From positions 62,001 to 126,000 of the forward strand of contig NZ_BJMV01000001.1 in the NCBI RefSeq assembly GCF_006539345.1: 64,000 nucleotides of DNA, written 5' to 3'. Numbering within the stretch: position 1 is the first letter of the stretch; the number at the start of each line of letters is the position of its first letter. The notes under the pieces are model-generated. The model did no database searches, was not told the origin of the DNA, and saw only the letters and a list, made by a program, of their open reading frames with translations. Position numbers and translations under genes: made by a program. The stretch comes from Acetobacter peroxydans (lineage in GTDB: Bacteria > Pseudomonadota > Alphaproteobacteria > Acetobacterales > Acetobacteraceae). This document shows, piece after piece, positions 34,721 through 43,776 of this stretch.

Positions 34721-35424
34721 TCGTGCGGGACGCGCCAGTATGTGCCGGATTGCTCCGGCGTGCAGCACGCCTCTTTTGTGTGTCTGTGCTCGTGGTTGTG
34801 GCCACTGCCTGTGCCGGGATCAGTGGGGCAGGGATGGCATCGGCGCAGACCGCGCCGGTCGGTGGGACGGTCGTTGTGCCGGAAACCGCCACGGCTCAGC
34901 CCGCAACCCAGCCTGACGCGCCCTATGTCACCCCCGCCGTGGATACGGACATTACCTATGTGCTGACACCCGCACAGGACGGGCTGGCTCCCGCCCGCCA
35001 GCGGATGCGCTGGCAGATGGCGGGCCTGAAGCAGCGCCTCGATCCGGAAGGCGGCAGCGTTTACATGATTACCACATGGAAGAACCGCACCCTGAGCGTG
35101 GTGGATGAAAGCCGGGGCCGTGTCAGTACCATGCCCATGCCTGGCCAGCAGGATCTGACCCTGCCGGGACAGCGTCCGGCCTCTGGTGTGTATGTGCGGG
35201 TCGGGCAGTCGGTCGTGGTGGGCGAGGCATGTCAGGTCTGGCGTACGGTCGATACGGAAGGTCATGAGAGCGATGCCTGCTATACTGCTGATGGCATTCT
35301 CCTGCAGGTGGCGCAGCAGGGCCGCATTATGGTGCGGGCTCTTAGCGTCAGTCGTGCGCCTCAGCCGGATAGTGTTTTCGAGGTTCCGGCGGGGCTTGTG
35401 GCACAGGCTCCGGCGCACCCCTGA
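34717..35424 (+). CDS. exported protein, tandem paralogue B
   Basis: A 235-residue secreted protein with a hydrophobic signal (CVSVLVVVATACA), which also contains a possible lipobox Cys near residue 32. The mature half mirrors the previous product: DITYVLTP against ITYRFEP, an RTLSVVDESRGRVSTM strand block, VGEACQVW with a second Cys in SDACYTADGILL, and the closing VFEVPAGL. It is translationally coupled to paralogue A (ATGA). Together they probably arose by local duplication; the shared role is unknown. Confidence 0.75.
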   Translation: MIVRDAPVCAGLLRRAARLFCVSVLVVVATACAGISGAGMASAQTAPVGGTVVVPETATAQPATQPDAPYVTPAVDTDITYVLTPAQDGLAPARQRMRWQMAGLKQRLDPEGGSVYMITTWKNRTLSVVDESRGRVSTMPMPGQQDLTLPGQRPASGVYVRVGQSVVVGEACQVWRTVDTEGHESDACYTADGILLQVAQQGRIMVRALSVSRAPQPDSVFEVPAGLVAQAPAHP

Positions 35425-35461
35425 CAGGGGCTATGGGCTGGAGCATGAAGGAGAACAGGGT

Positions 35462-36196
35462 ATGAAAACAGGCCGGTCATTACGGCGTCGGGATGCCGCG
35501 CTGCTCCTGTCTCTCTTCCTGTTTTGCGGGGACGCGTTGGCGGCTGAACAGGCCAGCGCCAGCGGTGGCGCGGCAGACGGGCCGGAAGTTACGGTCTGTC
35601 TTGCCGTGGCGGCGCTGTCGGACGCGCGGGCCATTGTGGTTGTGCCTTCCGGCACGGTGTTTGCAGCGCAAGGCAAGGCGCGTGGCAAAAAGGCCCATGG
35701 GGCCACCGTGACGACAGGGCAGGCGCTGGTTACGACCGAAACCGTTACCCTGACAGCCACACAACCCTGTGTCGGGGCAGATGCCGCCGGGGTTGTTTCC
35801 GCGACACGGGGCTGGCGTGGGCCTGCCGCAGTCTCTGGTGGTCGGGAGCAGGTGTTCAGACCCGTAGGGCGGGTTAGCGGCAATGGTCTGGATACCCGCT
35901 GGCTTGACGATGAAACCCTGCGCGCGCTCGTGCAGGCCGGTGGCTTGTCCGCGACGGCGCATGGGCGGCTGTCACAGGATGTGCGCCTGCTGGAAAGCGC
36001 AGCCGATCAGGAAGATGCGGATCGGGAGGAGCAGGCCAGGGCGGCGGCCTCGTCTTCCACGCGAACGGAGGAAAACGGGCGCTCTGGCGTCGGGCCTCAG
36101 GGGGCCGTGGCAGACCCGGCGCTGGGCACGTTGCCGGATATGTCGGAAGGGGCCACCGCGGCAGATGATCTGCCCAGCCAGCGTCGCACACGCTGA
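35462..36196 (+). CDS. exported low-complexity protein, unknown
   Basis: A 244-residue protein starting at the ATG at 35462, which has AAGGAG eight bases ahead and gives a clean signal peptide ending ALA-AEQ near residue 27. The mature part has two Cys, a Lys/Gly-rich stretch (GKARGKKAHG), and a C-terminal Ala/Asp/Glu-rich tail that is probably disordered. I recognise no domain. It follows the two paralogous exported proteins after a 37-base gap and is likely cotranscribed with them. Confidence 0.65.
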   Translation: MKTGRSLRRRDAALLLSLFLFCGDALAAEQASASGGAADGPEVTVCLAVAALSDARAIVVVPSGTVFAAQGKARGKKAHGATVTTGQALVTTETVTLTATQPCVGADAAGVVSATRGWRGPAAVSGGREQVFRPVGRVSGNGLDTRWLDDETLRALVQAGGLSATAHGRLSQDVRLLESAADQEDADREEQARAAASSSTRTEENGRSGVGPQGAVADPALGTLPDMSEGATAADDLPSQRRTR

Positions 36197-36306
36197 GGGG
36201 CGGCACGGTCTTTCCATAGAGAAGACGCTGGATCGCCATGTGGTCACGGTCTGTCGCGCGTGCTAGTTTTTCCCCGGCATTTTAAAAATGATGGTGGCCC
36301 CCTGCT

Positions 36307-37548
36307 ATGTCCGAGCTTGATATGTGTCTTCGTCGTGCCGGTGGCGCGCCTGTGCTGTGTGAGAGCCCGGAACTGGCGTCACCGCCGCCCGTCATGGGGC
36401 TGGCTCCCCTGTTCCGGGCGGCTCTGGCCCGTGAGGATATCACCGGCTTTGCTCCTGACCTGATCGCCCGCTACGAACGGAATGATGATGTATATGCCCT
36501 GCTGGATCTCGCCCTGATCCAGCAGCTCTGCTTCCAACGCGAGGAGGGACTGGCGACACTGGGTGTGGCTCTGGCCCGCCAGCAGGTGTTCCGCGTGGCA
36601 CGGGGGAAGCCGGGGGCCATCCGTCTGCTGGTGGTCAAGACGCCGGGCGATTTTACTGCCAACGTGCCGTTTGAATGTATTCTCGAACACGCGGGGATTA
36701 CGATTGAAGTGCTGTATGTCGGGCCGGGCCTATCCTGGCCCGCGCATGTGCCTGATCATGACCTGCTGTTTGTTGCTATTGGCGAAGCTGATACGCACTG
36801 CGAAACACTGGCGCAGCTTGGCCGGTATCTGGAAAACTGGCCGCGCCCGGTTCTCAATCCGCCGGGCCGTATTCCCGCCCTTTCACGTGCCGAGGCATTT
36901 GAGGTGCTACGGGGCGCACCGGGGCTGTGCATGGCCACGACCTGGCGGATGGACCGTGCGGCTCTGGCAAGTGTCCAACCCGGCGAGATTACGTTTCCCA
37001 TTATCCTGCGTCCGCAGGGGGCGCATGGGGGCATCAATCTGAGCAAAATTGAAAATACCGCTGATATCGCCGCCTATCTGGAAAAGGTGGAGGGGAATGA
37101 TTTCTTCGCCGCCAATTTTATCAACTATGCTTCGTCAGACGGGCTGTTTCGCAAATACCGGGTGGTGCTGATCGACGGAAAGCCCTTCCTGGCCCATATG
37201 GGAATCTCGCAGCATTGGATGGTGCATTACCCGTATCCGGAAATGAAGGAACATCCGGAGCGCCGTGCCGAGGAAGCTGCCGCCATGGCCGGGTTTGACG
37301 AAGGGTTCGCCAGCCGACACGCGGCGGCTCTCGCCGCGATCCATGAGCGTTTCGGGTTGGATTACGTGGGCTTTGATTGCGCCGAAACCCAGCAGGGTGA
37401 ATTGCTGGTGTTTGAACTCTCCAATGCGCTGGTCATCCACGATGCGGACGACACGGCGCTGTTCCCCTATAAAAGCCCGCAGATGCGCAGGATTTTCGCG
37501 GCATTCTGCGACATGCTCAACCGTAGGGCCAGAGCGGCAGCGCGCTAG
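36307..37548 (+). CDS. ATP-grasp-like protein with unknown N-terminal domain
   Basis: A 413-residue soluble protein. The N-terminal half (about 1-190) is alpha/beta with helical, TPR-like spacing at the start and no family I can name. The C-terminal half looks like an ATP-grasp fold: a nucleotide-loop-like RPQGAHGGINLSKIEN stretch, a central FRKYRVVLIDGKPFLAHM strand pair, and the metal ligands D357, E370 and N373 in DCAE and FELSN. This indicates ligase-type activity (ATP-dependent carboxylate-amine or -thiol joining), but no substrate is visible. No strong ribosome site precedes it. It stands alone between exported proteins and gcd. Confidence 0.65.
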   Translation: MSELDMCLRRAGGAPVLCESPELASPPPVMGLAPLFRAALAREDITGFAPDLIARYERNDDVYALLDLALIQQLCFQREEGLATLGVALARQQVFRVARGKPGAIRLLVVKTPGDFTANVPFECILEHAGITIEVLYVGPGLSWPAHVPDHDLLFVAIGEADTHCETLAQLGRYLENWPRPVLNPPGRIPALSRAEAFEVLRGAPGLCMATTWRMDRAALASVQPGEITFPIILRPQGAHGGINLSKIENTADIAAYLEKVEGNDFFAANFINYASSDGLFRKYRVVLIDGKPFLAHMGISQHWMVHYPYPEMKEHPERRAEEAAAMAGFDEGFASRHAAALAAIHERFGLDYVGFDCAETQQGELLVFELSNALVIHDADDTALFPYKSPQMRRIFAAFCDMLNRRARAAAR

Positions 37549-37636
37549 GTATAATCCGATCACTCCGGTTCATATCGGCTGACGGCAAAGCTGACGATGG
37601 TTTAACTTTAACAGACGTCGTCAGTTGCACCGTTCC

Positions 37637-37708
37637 GTGTATATTTATTCACACCCGAAATTATTTACCAATAATAAAAAGTAAACTCGGATGTGAATAA
37701 ATATACAC
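37637..37708. repeat. 22-bp inverted repeat beside gcd
   Basis: Two arms, 37637-37658 and 37687-37708, match as reverse complements at 21 of 22 positions (GTGTATATTTATTCACA core) with 28 AT-rich bases between, in which TTTAC/GTAAA can extend the pairing. The AT content is much higher than in the genes. It may be a mobile-element remnant end or a strong transcript hairpin after gcd; no transposase is present. The perfect gcd terminator follows at 37711. Confidence 0.6.
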
Positions 37709-37710
37709 TA

Positions 37711-37739
37711 TCACCCCGGGAGTTTTTCTCCCGGGGTGA
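37711..37739 (-). terminator. intrinsic terminator of gcd
   Basis: A perfect 12-base-pair stem (TCACCCCGGGAG against CTCCCGGGGTGA) with a five-base loop, TTTTT on the plus strand, lies eight bases after the gcd stop. On the minus strand it is followed by TAGTGTATATTTATT, a T-rich tail. It is the clearest terminator in the window. Confidence 0.85.
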
Positions 37740-37746
37740 AGGTATC

Positions 37747-40179
37747 TTAGTTGCCTTCGCCATCAGGCAGCGTGTAGGCGATGATCTCATCGCTCACATC
37801 CGGCGAGTGACTCATGCCGCCAGCCGAAATTACGACATATTCCTTGCCGTTTTTCGGAGAACGGAACACGAGCGGAGCCGCAGGAGCGCCAGCCGGGAGG
37901 CGGGCTTTCCAGAGCTCATCACCCGTCAGCGAGTTCAGCGCACGCAGGTAGTAATCCTGCGTTCCGGCAAAGAACACGATACCGGACGCCGTGGAGGTCG
38001 GGCCACCGAGCGTCGGCAGACCAAGCGGGACATCCATATGGGTTTTCACACCCATCGGCCCCGTATCCTTCACCGTTCCGAGCGGAACCTGCCACAGTAG
38101 CTTCTTCGTATGCAGATCAATGGCGCTCATCGTGCCGAACGGAGGCGTGTTGCACGGAACCGACAGCGGAGACTGAAGGACATCGATGCGGACACCACGA
38201 TACGGACCGGCCACCTGCGGACGCAGCGTGCCCATGAAGCCCGGAACCTCATCCATGGAAATCTTGTAGTGAGATGCGTTTTTCTCGTTTACGAGCATCA
38301 TGCGTAGCGGCACACGCATGTCGTTGACGAACATCAGACCACGCGATTCATCAATGGAGATGCCACCCCAGTTCATACCGCCGAGAAGGCTCGGATATTC
38401 AATGTAGGGCTTCTCGCCGGGCGGGGTGAACGGACCTTCATAGATCGAGTTACGGAACATGATACGGCAGTAGAGCTGATCGAATGTGCTCACGCCCCAC
38501 ATGGAACTTTCCGAAAGCGGCTGATTGCCGATGCCGGGCATTCCAACAGAGAACGGCTGCGTGGACGCCAGATGCTCGCCCTGCGCCTGGTTGTGCGTGG
38601 ATACGGATTTCTCAACCACATCCGTGACCGGCGTGCCGGTGCGACGATCCACAACGAAGATATTCCCTGTCTTGGTCGTCTGGATCAGCGCCGGGATTTT
38701 CTCGCCCTTTGCATTCGTCACATCATACAGCACCGGCTGTGATGGAAGATCGTAGTCCCATACGTCATGATGAACAGTCTGGAACACCCACTTTGTCTGA
38801 CCCGTGGATGCATCCACAGCCACGATTGCCGCGCTGAATTTCTCCTTCGCGGCATCGCGGTCGCCACCCCAGTAATCCGGCGGACCCGCGCCCGTCGGCA
38901 GGTAGACGAGGTTCAGATCGCGGTCATAGGTCGGGATCGTCCAGACATTCGGAGTTTCCAGCGTGTAGGTTTTCGAAGGGTCCGCAGCGTTCGCATTCTC
39001 GGGATCACCCACATCCCACGCCCAGGTCTGGGCGCCGGTCCGCACATCGAATGCACGCACAACCCCGGACGGCTCACCATGGACAATGTCACGCACCCAG
39101 CCGCCAATGACTGTCGTGTGGCCCATAACAACAGGAATACCTGTCGGGTGATAGCGCTTGCCTCCCTCGACCGGCCCCATGCGGGGTTTCAGATCGACAA
39201 TACCGTTGTCACCAAATTTCGGGCACAGCTTCCCTGTATGTGCGTCCAGTGCGAGCAGGCGGGCATCGACCGTATTGACGAGGATGCTCTGACGGCACGG
39301 TTCATCCGACCCGACAGATTTTTCCTCGGCCGTCAGGGTCGTGTCCTGATCCATGTCGTAATACCCGACACCACGGCACGTCACGTGCTCGGCCGTATGG
39401 GCGTGCGGGTCGAATTTCCACAGCGCCTTACCCGTATCGCCCTCAATGGCGGTAATGAGGTTTTCCGGCGTGCAGGAATACAGAACATTCCCGATCTGCT
39501 GAGGTGTGTTCTCGTCCACACCCGTGCCCGCGCCCGTCAGGCGACGTCCGGTGTGATAGACCCAGGCCACTTTCAGGTGGTTGACATTCTCAGGCGTGAT
39601 GGATGTGTACGGCACATAGCGCGTGCCATGCTCATTCCGCGCGAAATAGGCCCAGTTCTCTGGAACGTCCCCTGGAGCAACAGCATCTGGCGCGCGCGTG
39701 GCGACATCGCTGCTGTTGCGGATTGCGCCATGCGGCGTGAAGGCCTCGAACAGGGCGATCAGCAGCGCCACGGTCAGACCGGCGCCGCCTGCTATACTCG
39801 CCTTTTTCGCGGTCGCGTTCAGGTCCGGCAGTGTGGCGGCGCCCCACAGACCAAGGGCACAGAGAATCGCAGGGACCGTCAGACGGGGCAGGAGCGCCCA
39901 GTACCCGAACTCAGGCGTATCCGCGAGCGCCCAGATCACAGTGGCCAGAAACACGCCGGCTGTAACCGGCAGCGCCACGCGATTGCGCAGAAAGAGGAGC
40001 GCGGCGACAACAGTATAGGCAACTCCCGCCGCAAAGTAGTAAAATGACCCTCCGAGCAAAACGAGGCGAAGGCCTCCTGCAAGAAGAGCAAGTCCCGCCA
40101 AAAGACTGACGAGTGCAAAGAAAATTCGACCACCAGTGCGTAAAGTCGCTCCGGCTTTTTCTGAAATACTTGTACTCAC
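37747..40179 (-). CDS. gcd: membrane PQQ-dependent glucose dehydrogenase
   Basis: mGDH oxidises glucose to gluconolactone in the periplasm and passes electrons to ubiquinone. About five membrane helices fill the first 150 residues; an eight-bladed propeller follows. PQQ/active-site landmarks match the E. coli enzyme: HVTCRG (His about residue 265), WDYDLP (catalytic Asp), and TKTGNIFVVDRRTG (Lys). I prefer GTG 40179, with GGAG seven bases ahead, over GTG 40194, which adds five residues. Flanks are AT-rich and the gene is single, with its own terminator. The gene seems slightly less GC-rich than its neighbours, a hint of separate ancestry. Confidence 0.93.
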   Translation of the reverse strand: MSTSISEKAGATLRTGGRIFFALVSLLAGLALLAGGLRLVLLGGSFYYFAAGVAYTVVAALLFLRNRVALPVTAGVFLATVIWALADTPEFGYWALLPRLTVPAILCALGLWGAATLPDLNATAKKASIAGGAGLTVALLIALFEAFTPHGAIRNSSDVATRAPDAVAPGDVPENWAYFARNEHGTRYVPYTSITPENVNHLKVAWVYHTGRRLTGAGTGVDENTPQQIGNVLYSCTPENLITAIEGDTGKALWKFDPHAHTAEHVTCRGVGYYDMDQDTTLTAEEKSVGSDEPCRQSILVNTVDARLLALDAHTGKLCPKFGDNGIVDLKPRMGPVEGGKRYHPTGIPVVMGHTTVIGGWVRDIVHGEPSGVVRAFDVRTGAQTWAWDVGDPENANAADPSKTYTLETPNVWTIPTYDRDLNLVYLPTGAGPPDYWGGDRDAAKEKFSAAIVAVDASTGQTKWVFQTVHHDVWDYDLPSQPVLYDVTNAKGEKIPALIQTTKTGNIFVVDRRTGTPVTDVVEKSVSTHNQAQGEHLASTQPFSVGMPGIGNQPLSESSMWGVSTFDQLYCRIMFRNSIYEGPFTPPGEKPYIEYPSLLGGMNWGGISIDESRGLMFVNDMRVPLRMMLVNEKNASHYKISMDEVPGFMGTLRPQVAGPYRGVRIDVLQSPLSVPCNTPPFGTMSAIDLHTKKLLWQVPLGTVKDTGPMGVKTHMDVPLGLPTLGGPTSTASGIVFFAGTQDYYLRALNSLTGDELWKARLPAGAPAAPLVFRSPKNGKEYVVISAGGMSHSPDVSDEIIAYTLPDGEGN

Positions 40180-40377
40180 ACTATAGGACTCCACAGCATA
40201 ACTTGTCCGGCGCTATCTCAGCCGGGAACAGTGCCGGCCTGAATAGCAGGACGCGTCATACTGCATCCATCACATATGAGTTATATCTACCAAAATCATT
40301 TGATATATATTTTATATATGCGTAGCGTACGTTTTACGTATGCCTTGGGCTCGGCAAGGCTGCCCGCCGCATGAAGC
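40180..40377. promoter_or_regulatory. AT-rich gcd upstream region with near-palindrome
   Basis: About 60 bases here (40270-40320) are strongly AT-rich, with several TATAT runs that can supply minus-strand -10 elements for gcd. A near-perfect inverted repeat GCGTACGT-TTT-ACGTATGC at 40325-40343 sits upstream of it (or just after the AsmA-like stop) and could be an operator or a terminator stem. A further GCCTTG/CAAGGC repeat at 40342-40360 may terminate the AsmA-like gene. No single promoter can be fixed by eye. Confidence 0.4.
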
Positions 40378-43300
40378 TCAGAACATGCGGCGGAACAGGC
40401 CGGGCAACAGCATGGAATAGGGGTTGAAGCTTAGGCTCGGGTCGTTGAGCTTTCCCGCTATGCCGAAGGTTACGGCCAGCAGCCCGCCATTTTTTTCGGG
40501 GCTGAACAGCTTGCCTATGCCCGGCAGCTTGCCCGGCATCGTGTTGACGGCGAAAATCGGCACCACGGTGCCATGCAGGTTGATACTGTTGTGATCAAGG
40601 TCAACCGTGCCTTCAAGCGTTGCGCCAAGCGCGGTGTTGCCCGTGCTGCCGTCCCGTATGGTCAGCACGCCGTCCTGAAACGTGACGGGCATACTCATGC
40701 GGTTGATCTGGAAATTCGCCGTATCCTGTGTGGCCAGCCATCCATAAAGCGAGATGTTGCGTGCGACCCGCAGGGCTGTCGGCGCCTTGGTCAGCGTAAA
40801 GGGCGTGACATCAATCTGGCCTGAAAATGGCGCGCTGGGGTGGCTGTCGTCAAACGTGCCGTTCAGCGTTGCATGGCCACCCTTGACGTCGGGCAGGATG
40901 TCGAACGCTGCCATGAAGGCTCCCATGTCGGGAATACTGACATAGAGCACGCGCTTTTTGGCCTGAGGGGTCAGCTTCATGGTGACGGGGGTCGGCCCCT
41001 GCATGGCAAAACGCATGGCTTCGAGCCTGCGGCCATTATCCTCAAAATAGGCATCGACATCGCGCAGGGGGGCGCGCGTTGTGGAATACCACAGCGTGCG
41101 GGCTTTCAGGTCTATGGCCCAGGCCCGTCCGGGGCTGCCATGCAGGCGCCCTGTCGCGGCCTCAGGCACATGGTAGCCGCCCGCCTTTTCAGCGGGCGAC
41201 TGTTTTTTCGCCTCAGTCGGGTCTCCGCTGACAAGGGGAGAAAGGTCGAGGGTATCAGCGTTGACGCCCACATGGATCATTGGGTTCTGCGGACCGGGCA
41301 GGGAAAGCCGTGCCCGTCCGCTGGAGCGGGCGATCCTGAAGGCCGACACTACCAGTTCAGGGGGTTGGTGCGGGCGGATCACGGCCTGACCTTTCAGATC
41401 GAGGTCGGGGCCGGTCGCTACAATCCGATCCACGCCGGTAATCTTGCCCGCCTGAAGGGACAGGGCGGCTACGACCTTTGCTGGCCGCCCGGCCTCCTTG
41501 TGCCAGAGCGGAATGCGCACGCGCGCCTGTTCCATGTCCAAAGCGACATTGACGGTGCCATGCTTGTTGCCGGTCTGCTTGTAGGAGACATCCAGATCAG
41601 CACTGCCGGAGAAATGATCCGCCGGGTCGTATCCGGCGGCCGTAACGGTTGCAGGGGTCAGCCGTGAGGTCAGGTGCGCGCTTTCCAGCAGGTCGCTGGG
41701 GCCTACGTGCCGGAAATCCGTAAAGAAGGACAAAGCGGAAGGCAGCCCGCCTACGATGCCTTCGCCCGACAGGGTCATGCCATCCGCCGTGGCGTCCAAT
41801 CCGAAACGCCCCTGCGTGATGGAGCGTCCGGCCACGGCGTTGCCAAGGGAGACAGCGTTCAGGTCGGCATGGGCGGAAATGGCCATATCATCAATCGTGA
41901 CTTTATCAACCAGCGGCAGGGTCAGGCCCAGATCGATCACGGCAGCGCCGCGCGGGGTGGTAATGTCCATCGGGTGGGACGAGAGCAAGTGCAGGCGTGG
42001 CTCGGCCAGCAGGGCCAGAACATCTTCCAGCCTGCCTTCCAGTCGGGAACGGATGATGCCGGTCTGGATGGGCTCGCTCAGCCCGCTAATGACCATGCTG
42101 CCCGGCCCGGCCTTGATCCGGCCTGTACCGTCAAGCCCGACATGTTTGTCCTTCCTGTCCACAAGCTGGTAGCCGCCATCAAAGCTGATGGTCAGGCTTT
42201 TCAGGTCATGGATTTCAAGCCGGGCGTTCATGGCGTGCAGGGGGGAGATAGGGCGTAGCCAGTGCACTTCCAGCCCCGTGGCGTCCAGGCTGCCATCAAG
42301 GCCTGTCACGTCCAGACTGTCCCAGCCCGCATCACCCCGGAGGATCAGGCTGGTTTTCAGATTGGTGGCGGTGCCTTCGGGAATATTGGCGGTCACCCAT
42401 TTCTTTCCCCCCGGCGCGGCCTGTGTGGGCCAGTATTGAGACAGATCGGCAAACGTCACGCGGGGAATGTTGCTATCCACCTGCCCGGTAATCTGCTGCG
42501 GATTGCTCAGGTCTGACATGGCCAGCCAACCGCTGGCATGGGCTTCCAGCGCGCGGGCAGCGTCCTGCGGGGCTTCCGGGTTGTTCAGAAACAGGCTGGC
42601 ATCGCGCAGCGTCAGGCGAGCCGGCCTTTCATGAGGGAATGCCGGTGTGCCCGACGATCCGCGCGGTGTTGCGGGCGGGGCCTGCAGTGCCAGCCCGATA
42701 TCCAGCGTGCCATGGTCCAGCACGAACGGGGAGCCTGCCAGCATGGCATGGCCCGCCCCCAAAGTGGCCAGAATATCGAGCGCATCGGGTGCCAGCCAGC
42801 CGGAACCGCCGGGCGCAAGGCGCAGACGGGCGTTCAGGATCAGGGGGACATCAAGGGCGCTCAGCGTCGGGTCTGGCGTGGCGGACAGGGTTGGCGCGAG
42901 CGTGGCGGGGTTGAGGCCCTCAAGCCGGGCCTGCCAGTTTATGGCCGCGGCGCCTGAACCGGGTTTACCAAGGGGCTCGCTGTGGGCATCGAATGTCAGG
43001 CGGGTGGGCGGAGCATGGCTCCCGTCCTTGGTGTCTGTCGCCGCCAGACTGAATGCCAGCGCGCCGGTCAGGCCGGTCTCATGTCCCACGCGCGGCGTCT
43101 TCAGGTTGAGATGCAGGGAGGAGAGCGTCCACAGTGTGCCGGTTTGCATATCGTTCAGGCTGATGGCGAGGTCGTCCACCCGCACATGGCCGGGCATGGC
43201 CATCAGGACAGCCGCCAGACCGTCCTGTTCACCGCCGGTTGTGGGCAGGGCAATATCCAGCCCGACGCCTTCATTCTGCGTGCGACGGAGCGACAGCCCT

Positions 43301-43725
43301 CCCCCTTTCAGACTGAGCGTACGAAGGTCGAGATCGCTATGCACAAGGGCGAACGGATCAAGCGTTGCCTCCATTGTGTTGACATGGGCGACCTCATGGC
43401 CGTCGGCTGCAAGCAGGCGGTTGCCGCGCAGGCTCAGTGTAATCGGAGTAGTGCTGCCCTGTGTGAAAACCGGCCAGAAAAGAACGGCGCTCTTTACATC
43501 CAGCCGGAGGGCGGGTTTGTGGCTCTGCGGATCACGAATGAGTGTAATGGGCAGAAAGTGCCGCGCCAGCGGGGCGATGTCGAGCGGTGCGAACGCAACC
43601 CGCGCCAGAACAGCCGCCGCGCACGCAGGGGGCAGCAGCAGGCAGCAGCAGGCCACAGCCACAACCCGGCGCAAGGTTTTGGAGCGTTTTGGAGCGGCTG
43701 TCTCTTGACCGGGGGTAATCAACAC
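40378..43725 (-). CDS. AsmA/YhdP-like envelope protein
   Basis: At 1115 residues this is a large protein with one N-terminal membrane helix (about residues 20-42) and a repetitive beta-rich periplasmic body, ending in an AsmA-like C-terminal region (VDVTPFTL-type strands; LGATLEGTVDLDHNSINLHGTVVP; GIAGKLNDPSLSFNP). Such proteins (YhdP/TamB/AsmA) are thought to bridge the membranes and move phospholipid. It is divergent from glnE with about 50 bases between starts, the usual alphaproteobacterial pairing. This is the second lipid-traffic gene set in the window, after the MCE operon. Confidence 0.85.
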   Translation of the reverse strand: MLITPGQETAAPKRSKTLRRVVAVACCCLLLPPACAAAVLARVAFAPLDIAPLARHFLPITLIRDPQSHKPALRLDVKSAVLFWPVFTQGSTTPITLSLRGNRLLAADGHEVAHVNTMEATLDPFALVHSDLDLRTLSLKGGGLSLRRTQNEGVGLDIALPTTGGEQDGLAAVLMAMPGHVRVDDLAISLNDMQTGTLWTLSSLHLNLKTPRVGHETGLTGALAFSLAATDTKDGSHAPPTRLTFDAHSEPLGKPGSGAAAINWQARLEGLNPATLAPTLSATPDPTLSALDVPLILNARLRLAPGGSGWLAPDALDILATLGAGHAMLAGSPFVLDHGTLDIGLALQAPPATPRGSSGTPAFPHERPARLTLRDASLFLNNPEAPQDAARALEAHASGWLAMSDLSNPQQITGQVDSNIPRVTFADLSQYWPTQAAPGGKKWVTANIPEGTATNLKTSLILRGDAGWDSLDVTGLDGSLDATGLEVHWLRPISPLHAMNARLEIHDLKSLTISFDGGYQLVDRKDKHVGLDGTGRIKAGPGSMVISGLSEPIQTGIIRSRLEGRLEDVLALLAEPRLHLLSSHPMDITTPRGAAVIDLGLTLPLVDKVTIDDMAISAHADLNAVSLGNAVAGRSITQGRFGLDATADGMTLSGEGIVGGLPSALSFFTDFRHVGPSDLLESAHLTSRLTPATVTAAGYDPADHFSGSADLDVSYKQTGNKHGTVNVALDMEQARVRIPLWHKEAGRPAKVVAALSLQAGKITGVDRIVATGPDLDLKGQAVIRPHQPPELVVSAFRIARSSGRARLSLPGPQNPMIHVGVNADTLDLSPLVSGDPTEAKKQSPAEKAGGYHVPEAATGRLHGSPGRAWAIDLKARTLWYSTTRAPLRDVDAYFEDNGRRLEAMRFAMQGPTPVTMKLTPQAKKRVLYVSIPDMGAFMAAFDILPDVKGGHATLNGTFDDSHPSAPFSGQIDVTPFTLTKAPTALRVARNISLYGWLATQDTANFQINRMSMPVTFQDGVLTIRDGSTGNTALGATLEGTVDLDHNSINLHGTVVPIFAVNTMPGKLPGIGKLFSPEKNGGLLAVTFGIAGKLNDPSLSFNPYSMLLPGLFRRMF

Positions 43726-43776
43726 AGCAAGCCTTTACGGGTTACGGTACGGGTAGGGTTTATAACAGGCCTTTTC

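Noticed and set aside
35186-35461. GTG/ATG-led extension of the third exported protein
   Set aside because: It overlaps paralogue B out of frame; ATG 35462 has AAGGAG at eight bases and a clean signal peptide.
38767-40047. 426-codon open frame on the plus strand antisense to gcd
   Set aside because: It is the mirror of a GC-rich, codon-biased gene on the other strand, has no ribosome site and no family pattern.
42982-43776. N-terminal extension of glnE by 265 codons
   Set aside because: It runs antisense through the AsmA-like gene, lacks any adenylyltransferase feature, and the normal GlnE start is at 43777.
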